64,000 nucleotides of DNA from Chrysopilus asiliformis. Lineage: Eukaryota > Arthropoda > Insecta > Diptera > Rhagionidae. The notes beneath the pieces were generated by a model. That model saw only the letters and a list, made by a program, of their open reading frames with translations. It had not been told where the DNA came from and made no database searches. Within the stretch, counting starts at the first letter, position 1. Each line of letters starts with the position of its first letter. The DNA lies in assembly GCA_964034945.1 (NCBI GenBank), contig OZ035960.1, positions 47,905,002-47,969,001 of the forward strand, read 5' to 3'. A program made the translations under genes and the position numbers. Of the stretch, positions 25,040-35,868 are shown piece after piece.

Positions 25040-25490
25040 ACCTAAGTATATCTTACCGTGTGCCTCTCTGTCCGGCCATAAACACCATAACTATCGAAAT
25101 GATTCAGCTAGAGACTTGAAATTTTGTTCAGTTACGTTTCTTGAACGGACAAAATCGGACCATTTCCTTCCCCCCCATACAAACGAAACAGTTTTTTACA
25201 ATTTCCTCGAAAACTATTGAAAAATTTATTAAGTTAAAATGTGAATATGCTTTTACATAACTTATCCATACATCAAAATCCAATTTTTTTCTATTTTCTC
25301 GAAAACGGTGCATTGTGAATGTGTTTAAAATATGATTTTACATAACCGTTCCATGCATCAAAATCCAACATGACCAATCTTTTCCCCCTCTCCTATACAA
25401 GTGGATTTTTTAATAAAAATTTTGTCAGCCTCATATAGAGTCTTTGACAATTATTCCTTGGCAATTGAAGCTTTTCTTATGATTTTTTTT
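25040..25490 (-). repeat. Dispersed repeat family A, inverted copy
   Basis: Reverse-complement wording of family A: 'agctagagacttgaaatttt', 'cttgaacggacaaaatcgg', 'gaaaacggtgcattgtga', ending near 'ggcaattgaagcttttctta'. Non-coding. Confidence 0.65.
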
Positions 25491-26140
25491 ACCGCGTATT
25501 TATCTATTTATTTACATGGGAAAAGGATAATAATAGTCATTTACAGCATAAACGTCCAAAAATAGCGTAAATAAACCATCATAATCAAGACATCTCAATT
25601 TGAATAGTAAACAAAAGGGAACAACTAAAAATAATTGCCTAACGATCAACAAAAAATTACTTCAAATAAAACTAAAAGTAAATTACTAGACAATCCACCT
25701 GTACATATCGATATCTATTATCTGTATACGTCAAGAATCTAAATTTACACACATGAACTTTACGCATTTCGATCGAACACAAAAGAGAACCATTAACTAT
25801 CTTCAATCATAAAATTGGTAAACTAAACGACAAAATTTTTGTTTTTGTTATGAATTTAGAAATTTTTTTTGGGGGAAAGGTCGATTAACTTGTTTTTATC
25901 AAAAACGTGATACAATTTTGATAAGTAAAAGAAGAAAAGGTAAATTATGCTGACAATAACAACAAACGATTTAATAAAATTCCATAAATGTGAAAAATGG
26001 GGTCAGAAATATAATTTGTGCATCGATTGTCCAATATTTTTTGTGTTGAACCCAAATAAAAATGAGATAAGTTTTGATAAATGAATTTTAGAAAGGTAAG
26101 AAGAATAATTTGGAATCAATATGGCCTTGAAATTATGAAG
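25491..26140. other. Intergenic, nothing recognised
   Basis: AT-rich. It begins with an ATTT-rich run (about 25497-25516) that could be the 3' tail of a lost retrotransposon, but no coding remnant was found. Confidence 0.4.
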
Positions 26141-26142
26141 TA

Positions 26143-26242
26143 CAGTAGAATCCCGATAATTCGTATTTCAAGGGACCAGCAAATTCATACGAATTAGCGG
26201 GATATACGAATTATCGGGGTACGAATTATCGGGATTCTACTG
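26143..26242. mobile_element. 100 bp pogo/Tigger-like MITE
   Basis: Ends CAGTAGAATCCCGATAATTC (26143 on) are perfectly inverted at 26220-26242, with TA on both outer sides (26141-26142, 26243-26244). A CAGTAGA...CCCGATAAT terminus plus TA duplication is typical of pogo/Tigger-type Tc1-mariner elements, by my recollection. Confidence 0.7.
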
Positions 26243-27170
26243 TATTTCTATTACAAATTTTATTAAGCGGAAAACTGAGGTTCACTGATAAATTAATCTA
26301 AAGATTGTGTTACTCACATTTCAAAAAATGCTTTTGTAAAATATTGATATTTCCATTTGATTAAATCCGGGACTACGATTTTTGTTTTTAATAAAGACTT
26401 TTTTTCCTAATTTATACAGCTTTTAAATTCTTGATTGAAAGGCCATAGAGCTATAAGGGAACAAAAAGTGCCCCCCGAGATAGAAGCTTGAAATTTTTTT
26501 CGTGTGCCAAAAAACATGACAAATGGCACCCTACTTGGTATATTTGGAAAGAAATTTTCTGAAACATTATCCGCCCGAAAAACGAGTTTCCCCAATTTTT
26601 ATGGACGCACTCGAGACCCATTTGACATAGCGACTTTAAAGTACAAAAGACGATAAAAAAAATTCTACATTTTCTACGTATTTCTAAAGCTCCATTTACA
26701 CCTGCGATTTTTTCTTGAATTCTGCCATGAATTTTATTCAGAATTTTTCCGTGAATTTTATTTACTCAGCAAAAGTTCACAAACTCTGAATTTATTGTGG
26801 GAATTTTCTATAAGAAAATTCAAGTTGCATTTAAATTAAATTCATAGGATTTGGAAAAAATTCTGACATTTCAGAACAAAATTGTGGAATGAATTCGTCA
26901 AATTATCAAAATTTGTGTTAAAAATAAAGCACTTCCGAAAGAAATTCAAGAAATTCCGAAAGTATTTCCGAAGAAATTCAAAAAGTAGACCAAGATTCAC
27001 TTATGAATTTACTCAATTTCTTTTTTTTAGTGGTTGTCAATTTTTGACAATATATTTTTTTTTCGTGAGTTGCAATGTTTCTTTTGAAAGTGTGAACGAG
27101 CTTGAATTGTGTTCAAAAAATCCAGCGTTGAATTTTATTCTTGACATTTATTCCAAAAATTCGATTCTTA

Positions 27171-27522
27171 AGGTAGAAATAGATACTGCGATGGTCGCAC
27201 CGACTTGTGTTGGACCGATATCGGGCCGACGGTTGTATACAGCACACACACGATACGATCTACTTGCGATTTGATCGAAAAATCAGTTTTTACTAGCAAA
27301 TATTACTCGAACAACACAGCACAATTGTGAAATTGAGGTCGCATGGCATACCACAAACGATACAATCTACCTCATGCGACCGCAGGTTTTGGCTCAGCGA
27401 CGTACGACCGTGCGATATCGGGCCCAACCGTCATTTCGTGCGCATACACTATACAATTATCGCATGCAACCGCAAATCGGCCCGACGATTGTACCGACCA
27501 TCGCAGCATCTATTTCTACCTT
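27171..27522. mobile_element. MITE with GGTAGAAATAGAT ends
   Basis: The left end AAGGTAGAAATAGATACTGC and the right end (27495-27522) are inverted with one visible mismatch. TTAA abuts the left end and TTTAA the right, so a piggyBac-type target is possible. Inner GATATCGGGCC motifs near 27218 and 27415 pair. It is more CpG-rich than its surroundings. No gene. Confidence 0.55.
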
Positions 27523-27579
27523 TAATGCAAGGGCGTGTGAATTTTCGGCTGAAGTTCAGTTTAGCGACAATGACGCTAC

Positions 27580-28140
27580 AGATTTTTCGTGTATAGGGAG
27601 GGGTAGAGAGAAGCAATCCCTATCCAAAATGGGTATTTTTAGCCGTCGCTCGCCCCCCTTGCCCCCTCCAGGGGTCCTAAAACTTTGTATGAAACTTTTT
27701 TCTGGGGAGGTGGTAGTGGGGCGTGTGGTACCTCAAATGAAAGGTATTGAAGAGTACATTCTAAAAATATATAGCGTGATAATATACCCCCCTCACCCGG
27801 CGATTTATACCCCACTGAAAAAAGTGGAATTCGTGAAACGAGGGGAAAGACGGATTTTTTTTACCAAAAACTGCGCTTTATACTCCAGATAATAAAATGT
27901 AAAGAATCATACAAATATCTCAACCCGTTTTCAAACTACATCAAAAAGTCTGCGGCGAGTTTTCGCTGAAAAAATCAACAAAAACGAGGCGGGGCGGTGG
28001 GAAACAGCGGGGCGTGGTCGAGGAGTTTGTCCGCTCTGAGGAGTCGGCTCGGGTTTTACTGTAAATTGTGCAGAAACGTAGATTTTGTATAAGAAAGTCA
28101 TATGCTGTTCACATCAGATATTTTAAATTAAATTCAGGAT
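27580..28140. repeat. GC-richer repeat block
   Basis: Contains C- and G-runs (27645-27725, 27985-28040). It ends with 'gtgcagaaacgtagattttg', which recurs inverted near 63563-63590 and in the 3' part of family B. Probably eroded family B-related DNA. The 172-codon ORF across it has no coding character. Confidence 0.4.
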
Positions 28141-28721
28141 ACGAAATTGAACATCGGCACGCAACCGAGAACTTTGACTAGAGATATGCGGCAGGTCAAG
28201 ACCGGAAACCGGCTGTATTGCCGAAAAAGAAACCAAAAAGTAAACAACTATATATGGAAAACAAATTCAAACTCCAAATTAAAAAAAAAACGATTTTGTT
28301 TCCTCTTATATAAAAAATTTATTAAATTTATAATCGTGAGTAAAAAGAAGTTTATTTTCAATTAAAACAGTTTGATTTATATTACTTCAAATGGCTTAAA
28401 TGTAATGAACTACACACAAATGCTTAAAAAGTATAATAAAACGTCATGAATTAATAAAAAATAGTCAGTTGACACAAAAAAAAATTTAGTGAAGTGAAAA
28501 TCCATTTAGCAGCAGCTTGATGTGTGAAAATTATAAATATTTTGCTTAATTTCATGTTGTTATTGCTTAATTCTTAAACTAATAAAAACATATTTAGTAA
28601 AACAAATAAAAATTTGAATGACCCTCATATTTATGGTGAATTTGATCGGCTTCATCTCCTGTCTTTTGTTTCCGGAAGGTGTTAGGTTTTACGTATATAT
28701 TTTTTTCCAAAAACCGTCGCA

Positions 28722-29756
28722 TTATTTGGGGTAAATCCTTAATATAGCAACTAGTAGAGACTTTACCTCTTGATTGCCTCTTAACATTTTATTAAATTCG
28801 CGACTCTTTACAAAATCATCGATATTTTCAAAGCCCATTGACAAAAATTCCTTTACTTTTTCCTCGGCTTTCTGATTAGGTTTTCCTTCCGGAATAGTGG
28901 TTTGAAACTCATTCATTAATTTTTCAAATCTCTCACTAGTTGTTGGAGGATCAGCTGAAGCGTTCGATGGGTCTGGCAAAGGTTTCACGTACAAAATATT
29001 CTCCTGTTGAACGAAATCTAAGACAATATTTTGGACTTTTTCTAGATAATTTTGCGTTCGCAATATGCCAGGAATGTCTTTTCCAAAATCTATATGCCAA
29101 ATTTTCCTTTCCCAATTATTTTTATGCCACACGTCAAAGCGATATTCAAAATATTTTATAAGTAGTTGCATAAATTGGTCGTCGGCGTCTTTGTCATTTA
29201 TGTAATTCTGGATTGCAGATTCTAAATTTCGAGACTTTTGGGAAGATGTTCCGGAGAATTGTTTAAACTGTAATTGCTTTTTATAGGCATTGTCTAAAAA
29301 CTCCTTAATGCCGGGATCACGGAAAATTTTCGTATTAATATTATATTTGTTCTTAGGAAATCGTCCATAATTGGTCATTATCTTCAATAAAGACATCTGA
29401 GGGTAACCTTTATTCGCAAGCATATCTCGTGTGGCATTTGATTTTCCAGCGAAGAAATCTTTATCATAATATCGAAAAGTTATTTTTCGCTTACCAGGGC
29501 CCACTTGTTTATTAATCCAATGTACTATTTGCATAGTATCCATCATTGTTTCCTCTATCATTCTTTCTGTATAGACACGCACTGCTCGAAGTCTTACCAT
29601 GTTTGCCTTATTTTTAGGTAGTCCAATCTGCCTAGTTTCTGTATTTGGACTATCGTTTTCTTGTTGCAATGAAGATTCACCTTCTTCCGGCGGTTGTTGT
29701 TTGATGGAAGTGGTTGCTTGATTCATTTCGTCACAGTTTTTCTTATTTCCGTTCAT
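28722..29756 (-). CDS. Single-exon protein of unknown function, 344 aa
   Basis: The longest uninterrupted host-like ORF here, starting at a true ATG (29754-29756) and ending with TAA. I do not recognise the family. Residues 1-50 are polar and probably disordered (N, Q, E, S rich). About 55-240 looks globular, with many aromatics and charged helices (RAVRVYTERMIEETMMDTMQ, ITFRYYDKDFF, FEYRFDVWHKNNWERKIWHI). A Pro-rich linker (PLPDPSNASADPPTT) leads to a helical C-terminus (KAEEKVKEFLSMGFENIDDF). There is no signal peptide or membrane segment. Lack of introns could mean a retrogene or an unclassified element gene, but no terminal repeats were seen. Composition resembles the host genes here rather than the non-LTR element next to it. 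Confidence 0.75.
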   Translation of the reverse strand: MNGNKKNCDEMNQATTSIKQQPPEEGESSLQQENDSPNTETRQIGLPKNKANMVRLRAVRVYTERMIEETMMDTMQIVHWINKQVGPGKRKITFRYYDKDFFAGKSNATRDMLANKGYPQMSLLKIMTNYGRFPKNKYNINTKIFRDPGIKEFLDNAYKKQLQFKQFSGTSSQKSRNLESAIQNYINDKDADDQFMQLLIKYFEYRFDVWHKNNWERKIWHIDFGKDIPGILRTQNYLEKVQNIVLDFVQQENILYVKPLPDPSNASADPPTTSERFEKLMNEFQTTIPEGKPNQKAEEKVKEFLSMGFENIDDFVKSREFNKMLRGNQEVKSLLVAILRIYPK

Positions 29757-30327
29757 TTTAAATGTTTAAAGTTTAGATCTTTATCAGATCGCGTCAAGAG
29801 GAATTTCCGAAAAACAAAACTAACTTTTCAAATTTGAGACAGTAAAAACCCAAAAATATTTCGATTAACCGAAATTAAAGAGGCAATTCGACGACATTGA
29901 AGTTAAAAATTTAACTGAATCGAATTTGAACTAAAAACAGTTTACAAAAATTGATTCGGTACACGAAAAACAATTGCTTTGTTTTTCAAAAAATTTCCAA
30001 CATTCAATTGTTTAATATTGAAACTGATTTTAAACGTCCAGTTAAGAATTGTTATTAAACACTGGGAGTTAATGAATATCAGAAAGAGTAGACAAAAAAT
30101 GTGTTCAACAAATCACTTGTTTATATCAGGGAATGAATTTGAAAAAAAATAATTTAAAAAATTCGAAAAATATGCGACTCGTCGCGCGGTGAGCTCTTGA
30201 AGATAAAAAAATTAAAAAAAATCGGGAATTGCGGAATTAATCTATTTATTTATTTATTTATTTATTTATTTACAAATTTCATCAAAATACTGATTACTGA
30301 TTAAAATTATTTACAATAAAATATGTA

Positions 30328-33213
30328 TTAAAGCTTACTCTTCAGAAGCTCCAAACTATTGTTAAAATCAATATTTTCAAATTTCAAATTGAAATTACGG
30401 CATATGTTGGATATAGGTTCGTTAAGACCATAGTTTGTACGATGCATAGCAACATGAAGAAAATTATGACATCTACGTGGACGAGAAGGAGCAAGTATAG
30501 ATATATTTTCTAATATTTGAGGCGAGCTAATCAGTCCCGTTAACAATTTGAACATAAAGGTAGTCTTTGTGATACTCCTTCTTTCTTTTAAGCTTTTTAA
30601 ATTTAGCAGCGCAAGTCGATCTGCATAAGGAGGTAGACTTAAGACGTTGTTCCAGGGCAGTCCCTTCAGCGCAAAACGACTAAATCTCCTTTGCACCATT
30701 TCTATCCGATCACAATGTATCGCATAGAAAGGGTCCCAAACTACAGAACAATATTCTAATATTGGACGAACCAGAGAGCAGTATAAGGATTTGGTGACAA
30801 AAGGGTCAGAAAATTCCTTAGACCACCTCTTGATACAGCCCATGAGGGAATTAGCTCGACTCAAAATCGAATTTATATGATCAACAAAAGTAAGAGAAAC
30901 GTCAAAAATTACACCAAGGTCCTTAATTTGTTGAAGCCTGATCAGATCAGTCCCTTCATGGGTATAGTCATAAAATAAAAATCTTTTCTTCCTACCATAA
31001 CTAAGGACAGAGCACTTGTCAACGTTTAGTAACATACAGTTTTTTTTACACCACACATAAAAATTTTCAAAGTCATTCGATAAAAGTACACAGTCATTTA
31101 TGTCACGAATAGGGCGGTATATTTTCATATCGTCAGCAAAGAGCAAAATAGAGCTATTTTTTATAATCAAATAAATGTCATTCACATATAACACGAAAAG
31201 CATCGGACCCAGATGGCTTCCCTGAGGTACACCAGAAATATTATATATAGTTTTCGAAGTTATCCCTCGAAAACAAACTCTTTGAGTACGATTACAAAGG
31301 TAAGAGTTTAACCACTTGAGAAATAGTGGGGGAAAACCCAGAGCAGAAAGCTTAAACAACAAAATTTTATGCGAAATTGAGTCAAATGCTTTGGCTAAAT
31401 CAGTATATATGCAGTCGACCTGCAGCCCATTCTCGACGATATTTTGACAGAAAGATGTAAATTGCACTAAATTTGTTTCAGTAGATCGACCTTTTAGAAA
31501 TCCGTGTTGCTGCGGAGTAATGATAGAGCTTATATGAAACTGTAACACAGAACAGATAATAGACTCAAATAGTTTAGGAATGGATGACAATTTAGCTATA
31601 GGTCTATAATTTGCAACATTCGATCTATTGCCTTTTTTGTGGATTGGGATTATATAAGATGCTTTCCAAATATGAGGGAAAATCCCATCACGAAGAGATA
31701 AATTAAATAAATAAATAAGTGGTTTGACAAAACTATTATTACAATACTTAAGCACGGCAGCGGGGACGCCATCGGGACCAGACGAATAATTTAAGTCAAG
31801 TTTATTTATTGATTCACAGATAGTATGCTCGTCAATGCTCAAATCCTTCATGGTCAAGGTAGTTAAAGGTATTTTAGTCAAGAAATCAAAATATTGCTCA
31901 TCAATATCACAGTTTAAATTATCACTAAACGCGCCTTGAAAAAGATCTGCAAACAAGTTACAGATTTCCTCAGAGTTGTCAGAATTAAAATTTTTCAAAA
32001 ATAATGACGTCGGGTAACCGTCGACGTTTCTCTTACTATTAATAAAATTCCAAAAACTTTTTGGAACACGTTTTAATTTGGTTTTCATGCTCGACACATA
32101 GCTATCATAAGCTTGGCTAGCAGCAGAAAGGAATTTGTCCTTAAAATAACAGTAAATTTTAAAATCGTACTCACATTGGGACTCAACAAATCTTTTCCAG
32201 TGTTTCGTTTTTAAGTTTCGCAGATGCATAATTTCAGCATTAAACCATTTAGGACGTGTTAGAAGATTTTTCTTCGTAAAGTAGGGTACTGTCAAATTTA
32301 AAATTTCAAAAATAATCATATAAAATTTAGAAGTTGCAATGTCAATATTAGCTTCATTTAAGACCACGTCCCAATTAACCATGTCAAAAAGCTTAGACAT
32401 TTCTGAAAAGTTAGCTTTTCGAAAATTAAAATCTTGAATATTACAAAAAAGACTACTTGAAAGTGAACAATCAGTATGCAAGAAACAAGTTAACGCTGGA
32501 TGATGACCACTCGCTGGCAGGATTGGAGAGATGCAGGTGCTCACAACCAAAGAAGAAGCATCTGACGTAAATATGAGGTCCAAAACGCGACCATTTGCAT
32601 TGAGTATGCTATTAACTTGGCAAATATTGTGAGAGTATAGTTCATCCAGGAATGCAGATTCAGCTTGACATGAAGTACTCGGAATAAGGAAACTCTCGTC
32701 GTCACATGGAGACCAGGAGACTGATGGCATGTTAAAATCACCAAAAATTAAAATGTCATCTTCAGGATTCATTAGGTCCAGCACAAATTGGATTCCTCTA
32801 TTAAATGTATCGTAGATTTCGATTTGAGATGACGGCGCAGTGTAGAAGATTATTACAAAGATGTTGCGCGAGCATAATTTAAGTTTGACACATAAAAACT
32901 CCAATTCTAGAACGTCAGGCACGTTGACAATACAAGAGTCCAACGACGAACGAATAGCACAGAGAACGCCACCTCCAACTGTAGCATTGTAGGAACAGTG
33001 TCTGTCACGTCGAAAGACAGTAAAATCAGAACTAAAAAGTTCGTTGTTCAGAAAGCTGGCATTTAACCATGTCTCAGTGAAGCACACTACGTCAAAGTCG
33101 CATCCAGTCGATGCGCAGAACAGCTGAGGAATTTTTGTACGAATCCCGCCTACGTTTTGGTAGTAGCAGGAGATGCGAGTACTCCGTTTTTTGAATTTCC
33201 CTTGAAGTGGGTT
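30328..33213 (-). CDS. Endonuclease/reverse transcriptase (ORF2) of non-LTR element
   Basis: The frame is open from 33213 to the stop at 30328, about 960 codons, with no in-frame ATG before 33087. The apurinic-type endonuclease domain comes first (CYYQNVGGIRTK, CFTETWL, FGDFNMPSVSW, ASGHHPAL: the N, E, D and H positions are present). The reverse transcriptase follows: SGPDGVPAAVLK, ANYRPIAKLSSIPKLFE, HGFLKGRSTETN, YTDLAKAFDSISH, SGVPQGSHLGPMLF and the catalytic LLFADDMKIY. The C-terminal region has YADRLALLNLKSLKERR, typical of CR1/Jockey-group elements. It nicks target DNA and copies the RNA in place. It overlaps ORF1 by 64 nt in the -1 frame, so frameshifting or re-initiation is needed. Looks enzymatically intact. 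Confidence 0.93.
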   Translation of the reverse strand, partial: NPLQGKFKKRSTRISCYYQNVGGIRTKIPQLFCASTGCDFDVVCFTETWLNASFLNNELFSSDFTVFRRDRHCSYNATVGGGVLCAIRSSLDSCIVNVPDVLELEFLCVKLKLCSRNIFVIIFYTAPSSQIEIYDTFNRGIQFVLDLMNPEDDILIFGDFNMPSVSWSPCDDESFLIPSTSCQAESAFLDELYSHNICQVNSILNANGRVLDLIFTSDASSLVVSTCISPILPASGHHPALTCFLHTDCSLSSSLFCNIQDFNFRKANFSEMSKLFDMVNWDVVLNEANIDIATSKFYMIIFEILNLTVPYFTKKNLLTRPKWFNAEIMHLRNLKTKHWKRFVESQCEYDFKIYCYFKDKFLSAASQAYDSYVSSMKTKLKRVPKSFWNFINSKRNVDGYPTSLFLKNFNSDNSEEICNLFADLFQGAFSDNLNCDIDEQYFDFLTKIPLTTLTMKDLSIDEHTICESINKLDLNYSSGPDGVPAAVLKYCNNSFVKPLIYLFNLSLRDGIFPHIWKASYIIPIHKKGNRSNVANYRPIAKLSSIPKLFESIICSVLQFHISSIITPQQHGFLKGRSTETNLVQFTSFCQNIVENGLQVDCIYTDLAKAFDSISHKILLFKLSALGFPPLFLKWLNSYLCNRTQRVCFRGITSKTIYNISGVPQGSHLGPMLFVLYVNDIYLIIKNSSILLFADDMKIYRPIRDINDCVLLSNDFENFYVWCKKNCMLLNVDKCSVLSYGRKKRFLFYDYTHEGTDLIRLQQIKDLGVIFDVSLTFVDHINSILSRANSLMGCIKRWSKEFSDPFVTKSLYCSLVRPILEYCSVVWDPFYAIHCDRIEMVQRRFSRFALKGLPWNNVLSLPPYADRLALLNLKSLKERRSITKTTFMFKLLTGLISSPQILENISILAPSRPRRCHNFLHVAMHRTNYGLNEPISNICRNFNLKFENIDFNNSLELLKSKL

Positions 33214-34058
33214 TTAAGATTTCTAGGCTGAAACTCCTTGACGATCATATCAGAAGGCCAAAAATTCCCGTTTATCACATCCGCAAAGCAATATTCTGGT
33301 AGAAAAACTTTAAATGACGATATAGTTGACCCAGGTTTTTGCATAAACTTGGACGATGCAATTTTATCGCCATCTTTAAATTTATAATTTGATTGGAGGA
33401 AACCAAGTACGTCGTCTGTTGTCGTTGAGGGATCCAGTCTGGATAAGAACAATACCCTTGGTCGGCTGACTGTTTTCAGTGTTGTTATCGAAGAGATAGC
33501 AGTTTTGGCGACAACATCAACCACTTGACTAATTCCCGAGTCCGTTTTTTCGTGCTCTGCGAGATCTTCAACCGATTCGACGCCACCATCAGGTAACGAC
33601 GCTGATTTTTGTTCCGTGCCAAGTGGACGTCCTGCATCAGCATTTTCCAAAGGAATCCCAGATTTGGAACTGCGCGGCTCATTTAAGTCAACGTGGACAA
33701 AACTTTTGGTTGGATTTGGATTTTGCCTATTTTTTTTGGTGATACTTTTATTGTTTATATTATTCAACGTCGTATTTAGTAAGTCAGAAATCGCATCCAT
33801 TTTAGAGGTTAACGTCTCAAGTTTCGCAGTGTAATCAGTTTTTAAAGTATCGATTTGAAGAGTTTGAGATTTTAATATAGTTAAGACATCGCTTAAAGTA
33901 ATATTGTTGCATTTGTCGCATCTAAAAGTCACATTCGACGATTTAGCACAGGTATCCAATGTCGAAGTAGGCAGTTGGTAGCACTTTAAATGATAGGACC
34001 GATAACAAGGTCCATCACATGCTATAAATCTACTATCTAAGATGATTTTATAATGATT
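33150..34058 (-). CDS. ORF1 protein of non-LTR element, 5'-partial
   Basis: Nucleic-acid-binding partner of the reverse transcriptase. The open frame begins in a PHD-like zinc finger (ACDGPCYRSYHLKCYQ, then FRCDKCNN). A heptad-like helical stretch follows (VLTILKSQTLQIDTLKTDYT), probably a coiled coil. After an acidic/Ser-rich linker there is a domain with RVLFLSRLDPSTTTDDVLGF that looks RRM-like. Such ORF1 layouts are known in insect CR1-group elements. It ends GVLASPATTKT at 33150. No start codon is visible before the truncation point, so this copy cannot make full ORF1. Confidence 0.85.
   Translation of the reverse strand, partial: NHYKIILDSRFIACDGPCYRSYHLKCYQLPTSTLDTCAKSSNVTFRCDKCNNITLSDVLTILKSQTLQIDTLKTDYTAKLETLTSKMDAISDLLNTTLNNINNKSITKKNRQNPNPTKSFVHVDLNEPRSSKSGIPLENADAGRPLGTEQKSASLPDGGVESVEDLAEHEKTDSGISQVVDVVAKTAISSITTLKTVSRPRVLFLSRLDPSTTTDDVLGFLQSNYKFKDGDKIASSKFMQKPGSTISSFKVFLPEYCFADVINGNFWPSDMIVKEFQPRNLKTHFKGNSKNGVLASPATTKT
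33186..33192 (-). promoter_or_regulatory. -1 ribosomal frameshift slippery heptamer A_AAA_AAC
   Basis: In the ORF1 frame the codons read TCA AAA AAC GGA. Slipping back one base gives AAA AAA CGG AGT ACT, which is the ORF2 frame and runs straight into the endonuclease domain (STRISCYYQNVGG). A_AAA_AAC is a classic efficient eukaryotic slippery site. The site lies inside the 64-nt ORF1/ORF2 overlap. No stimulatory structure downstream was verified. Confidence 0.6.
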
Positions 34059-34601
34059 TTATCAGTCTGGTTTTCATTTTGGGATTGTTCGGTTCATTTG
34101 TAATTTATTCAACAAATTCTAATTAGTTTTTCAATCATTGCTACACGGAAAAAATCCGCATAAGAAAGGTTCCTATAAAATTTTGGAAAGCGATTATAGG
34201 ACCCGTTACACTATTTTATAGCCAAGGCTTCAATAAATATTGGAACTAGTCCTAGTTTTCGTGGATTCATTACTATGTATATGGGGCTGCGTCAAAAATT
34301 GAAATAATCCAGCAAAAATAGCACCCGTTCCTAGTTTTTACTGGAGTAGGAACGTCCTTTACTGGAGGGGGAAATAATGCTATATTATGGAATGGAATAG
34401 TTCCCATAGTTTTTAGAAGTGATTCCAATATTATGTAGGACTCAGTCCTATAAAAAAATTGGAACAAATCCTAATTGTTGGCGACACATTCCGATGCAAA
34501 TAGGACTCAGCGAATATTCTTAGTTAAACCAAATTTTTGTCTTCTATTATAATTCGCATGTGGTTTGCAAACTCGTCGTATATATCTCTAACGATACTCT
34601 A

Positions 34602-35285
34602 ACCCTTGGAGCACAATGAACGCAACCAAGCCGCAAGTAAAGCCTAAACCACAATTACGCGTGCGTACGTGCGGCAGCCACATGGTGAAAGAAAGAACTA
34701 CGCATTTATATGAGTAAATGTATAATTGCGCGTTGCTCAGACGCGTTGCCGCGTCCGTGCCGCGTAGAGTAGGCTCAGTCTCTACTTTTAGACGCGGTGA
34801 CAACTACTAGATGCCAGAACAAAATAATGCCGCACGCACGTACGCGTAATTGTGGTTTAGGCTTAAGGACGCTTCGAACTGTTACGCAACGCAGTTCAGG
34901 AGCGGTTGAGCACAATAGAAGCGTCGTCTGTTGCGTTGTGAGATAAACACAGAAAAATTAAAAGTGAACTAAAGTAGAAAAATATATAAAAAATGGATAA
35001 TTTTGAAGCGATAATTTGCTTTGTTGGTCTTTATTTTTGTTATTTGTATGTTATTGCACTAAGACTATCGATTTTTCCTAGAACGACATTTCCCCAACCT
35101 CACTTTATGAACTGTCACCGTAGACTTGTTGCGTTAAAGTTCAAAGTTTGGCAGTTTTTACGTCGATGGTTGCGTTCAATGCGTTCACTGTGCTCACTCA
35201 AAAGCATTTCTGTGAAATAAACTCGTAAGTGACATTTGGATGCGTGATGGTTGCGGCTTGGTTGCGTTCATTGTGCTCCAAGGGT
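34602..35285. mobile_element. ACCCTTGG MITE, copy 2, carrying a nested MITE
   Basis: Perfect 34 bp ends (34602-34635 and 35252-35285, beginning ACCCTTGGAGCACAATGAAC). Homologous to 3302-3699. The extra length comes partly from the nested element at 34641-34863. No transposase. Confidence 0.8.
34641..34863. mobile_element. Nested MITE with TAA duplication (Harbinger-like)
   Basis: Inverted ends AGCCTAAACCACAATTACGC (about 36 bp, slightly scrambled ACGT steps at the inner edge) are flanked by TAA at 34638-34640 and 34864-34866. A 3 bp TWA duplication is the PIF/Harbinger habit. The copy at 3.3 kb shows the empty TAA site. Confidence 0.75.
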
Positions 35286-35865
35286 AACACCAGGGGGAAT
35301 TTTTTTTTTGATTACAGGATATTTTATTACTCGAGTTGTTTGATATCTTACATATTTTCAAGCCCCTCAAACTTCCCTGTCTCGTATATTGGATAACTCG
35401 AATTTTTGTCTGTCCCTTTTAGATTGGACATAATTCAACAAAAAAAGTATTCAATCCTATTCAGGTAGGCCTTGCTGCTATAATTATAGGAATAAATACT
35501 ATTTCAAATGAGAATGTTGCGCATATAGGAGAGGATCCAATAACCAATGGAGATTACGTTCCTTTCATTTTAGGATTGAGTCCCTTCAAAAAGTGAATGT
35601 TCCCCAATTTTGTGTCGTAACATGTCTCACATATACAGTAATCCCTCCCATAATTTGGAAATGATTACAGAAAAAAATACTACTGCAATTTTTTTGTTGG
35701 AATGTGTCCTAAAAAATTTGGGAACTGTATTTATATTCCAAATGCGTATTTTCTTTTTGTATTTATGGGAAGATTAAGCAGAAAGTAAAATAGTGTACGT
35801 ACATTTTTAACTACATGTATTTCTCGTAATATTCTTTATTCGATTCAATAATTTCTACCCCTTCC
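35286..35865. other. Intergenic, repeat-like
   Basis: Repeated wording such as 'ttgggaa', 'taggactcagtcc' and 'ataggactc' is shared with 34150-34500, suggesting an older element split by the MITE above. Boundaries unclear. No gene. Confidence 0.35.
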
Positions 35866-35868
35866 CCC

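Larger units (their letters stand above)
30241..34058 (-). mobile_element. Non-LTR retrotransposon, CR1/Jockey group, 5'-truncated
   Basis: The 3' end is a short UTR and an (ATTT)n tail, seen on + at about 30244-30271, in place of poly(A). ORF2 is intact. ORF1 is open to a stop at 34059-34061 without an upstream ATG and begins inside a PHD-type zinc finger, so the 5' end is lost there, the usual result of incomplete reverse transcription. No target duplication was verified. Confidence 0.9.

Noticed and set aside
25491..25520. Possible non-LTR 3' tail (ATTT run)
   Set aside because: No ORF2 remnant or 3' UTR shared with the two recognised elements lies beside it.
27374..27892. 172-codon ORF
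   Set aside because: It spans the inner part of a MITE and a GC-rich repeat block, with no domain-like composition.
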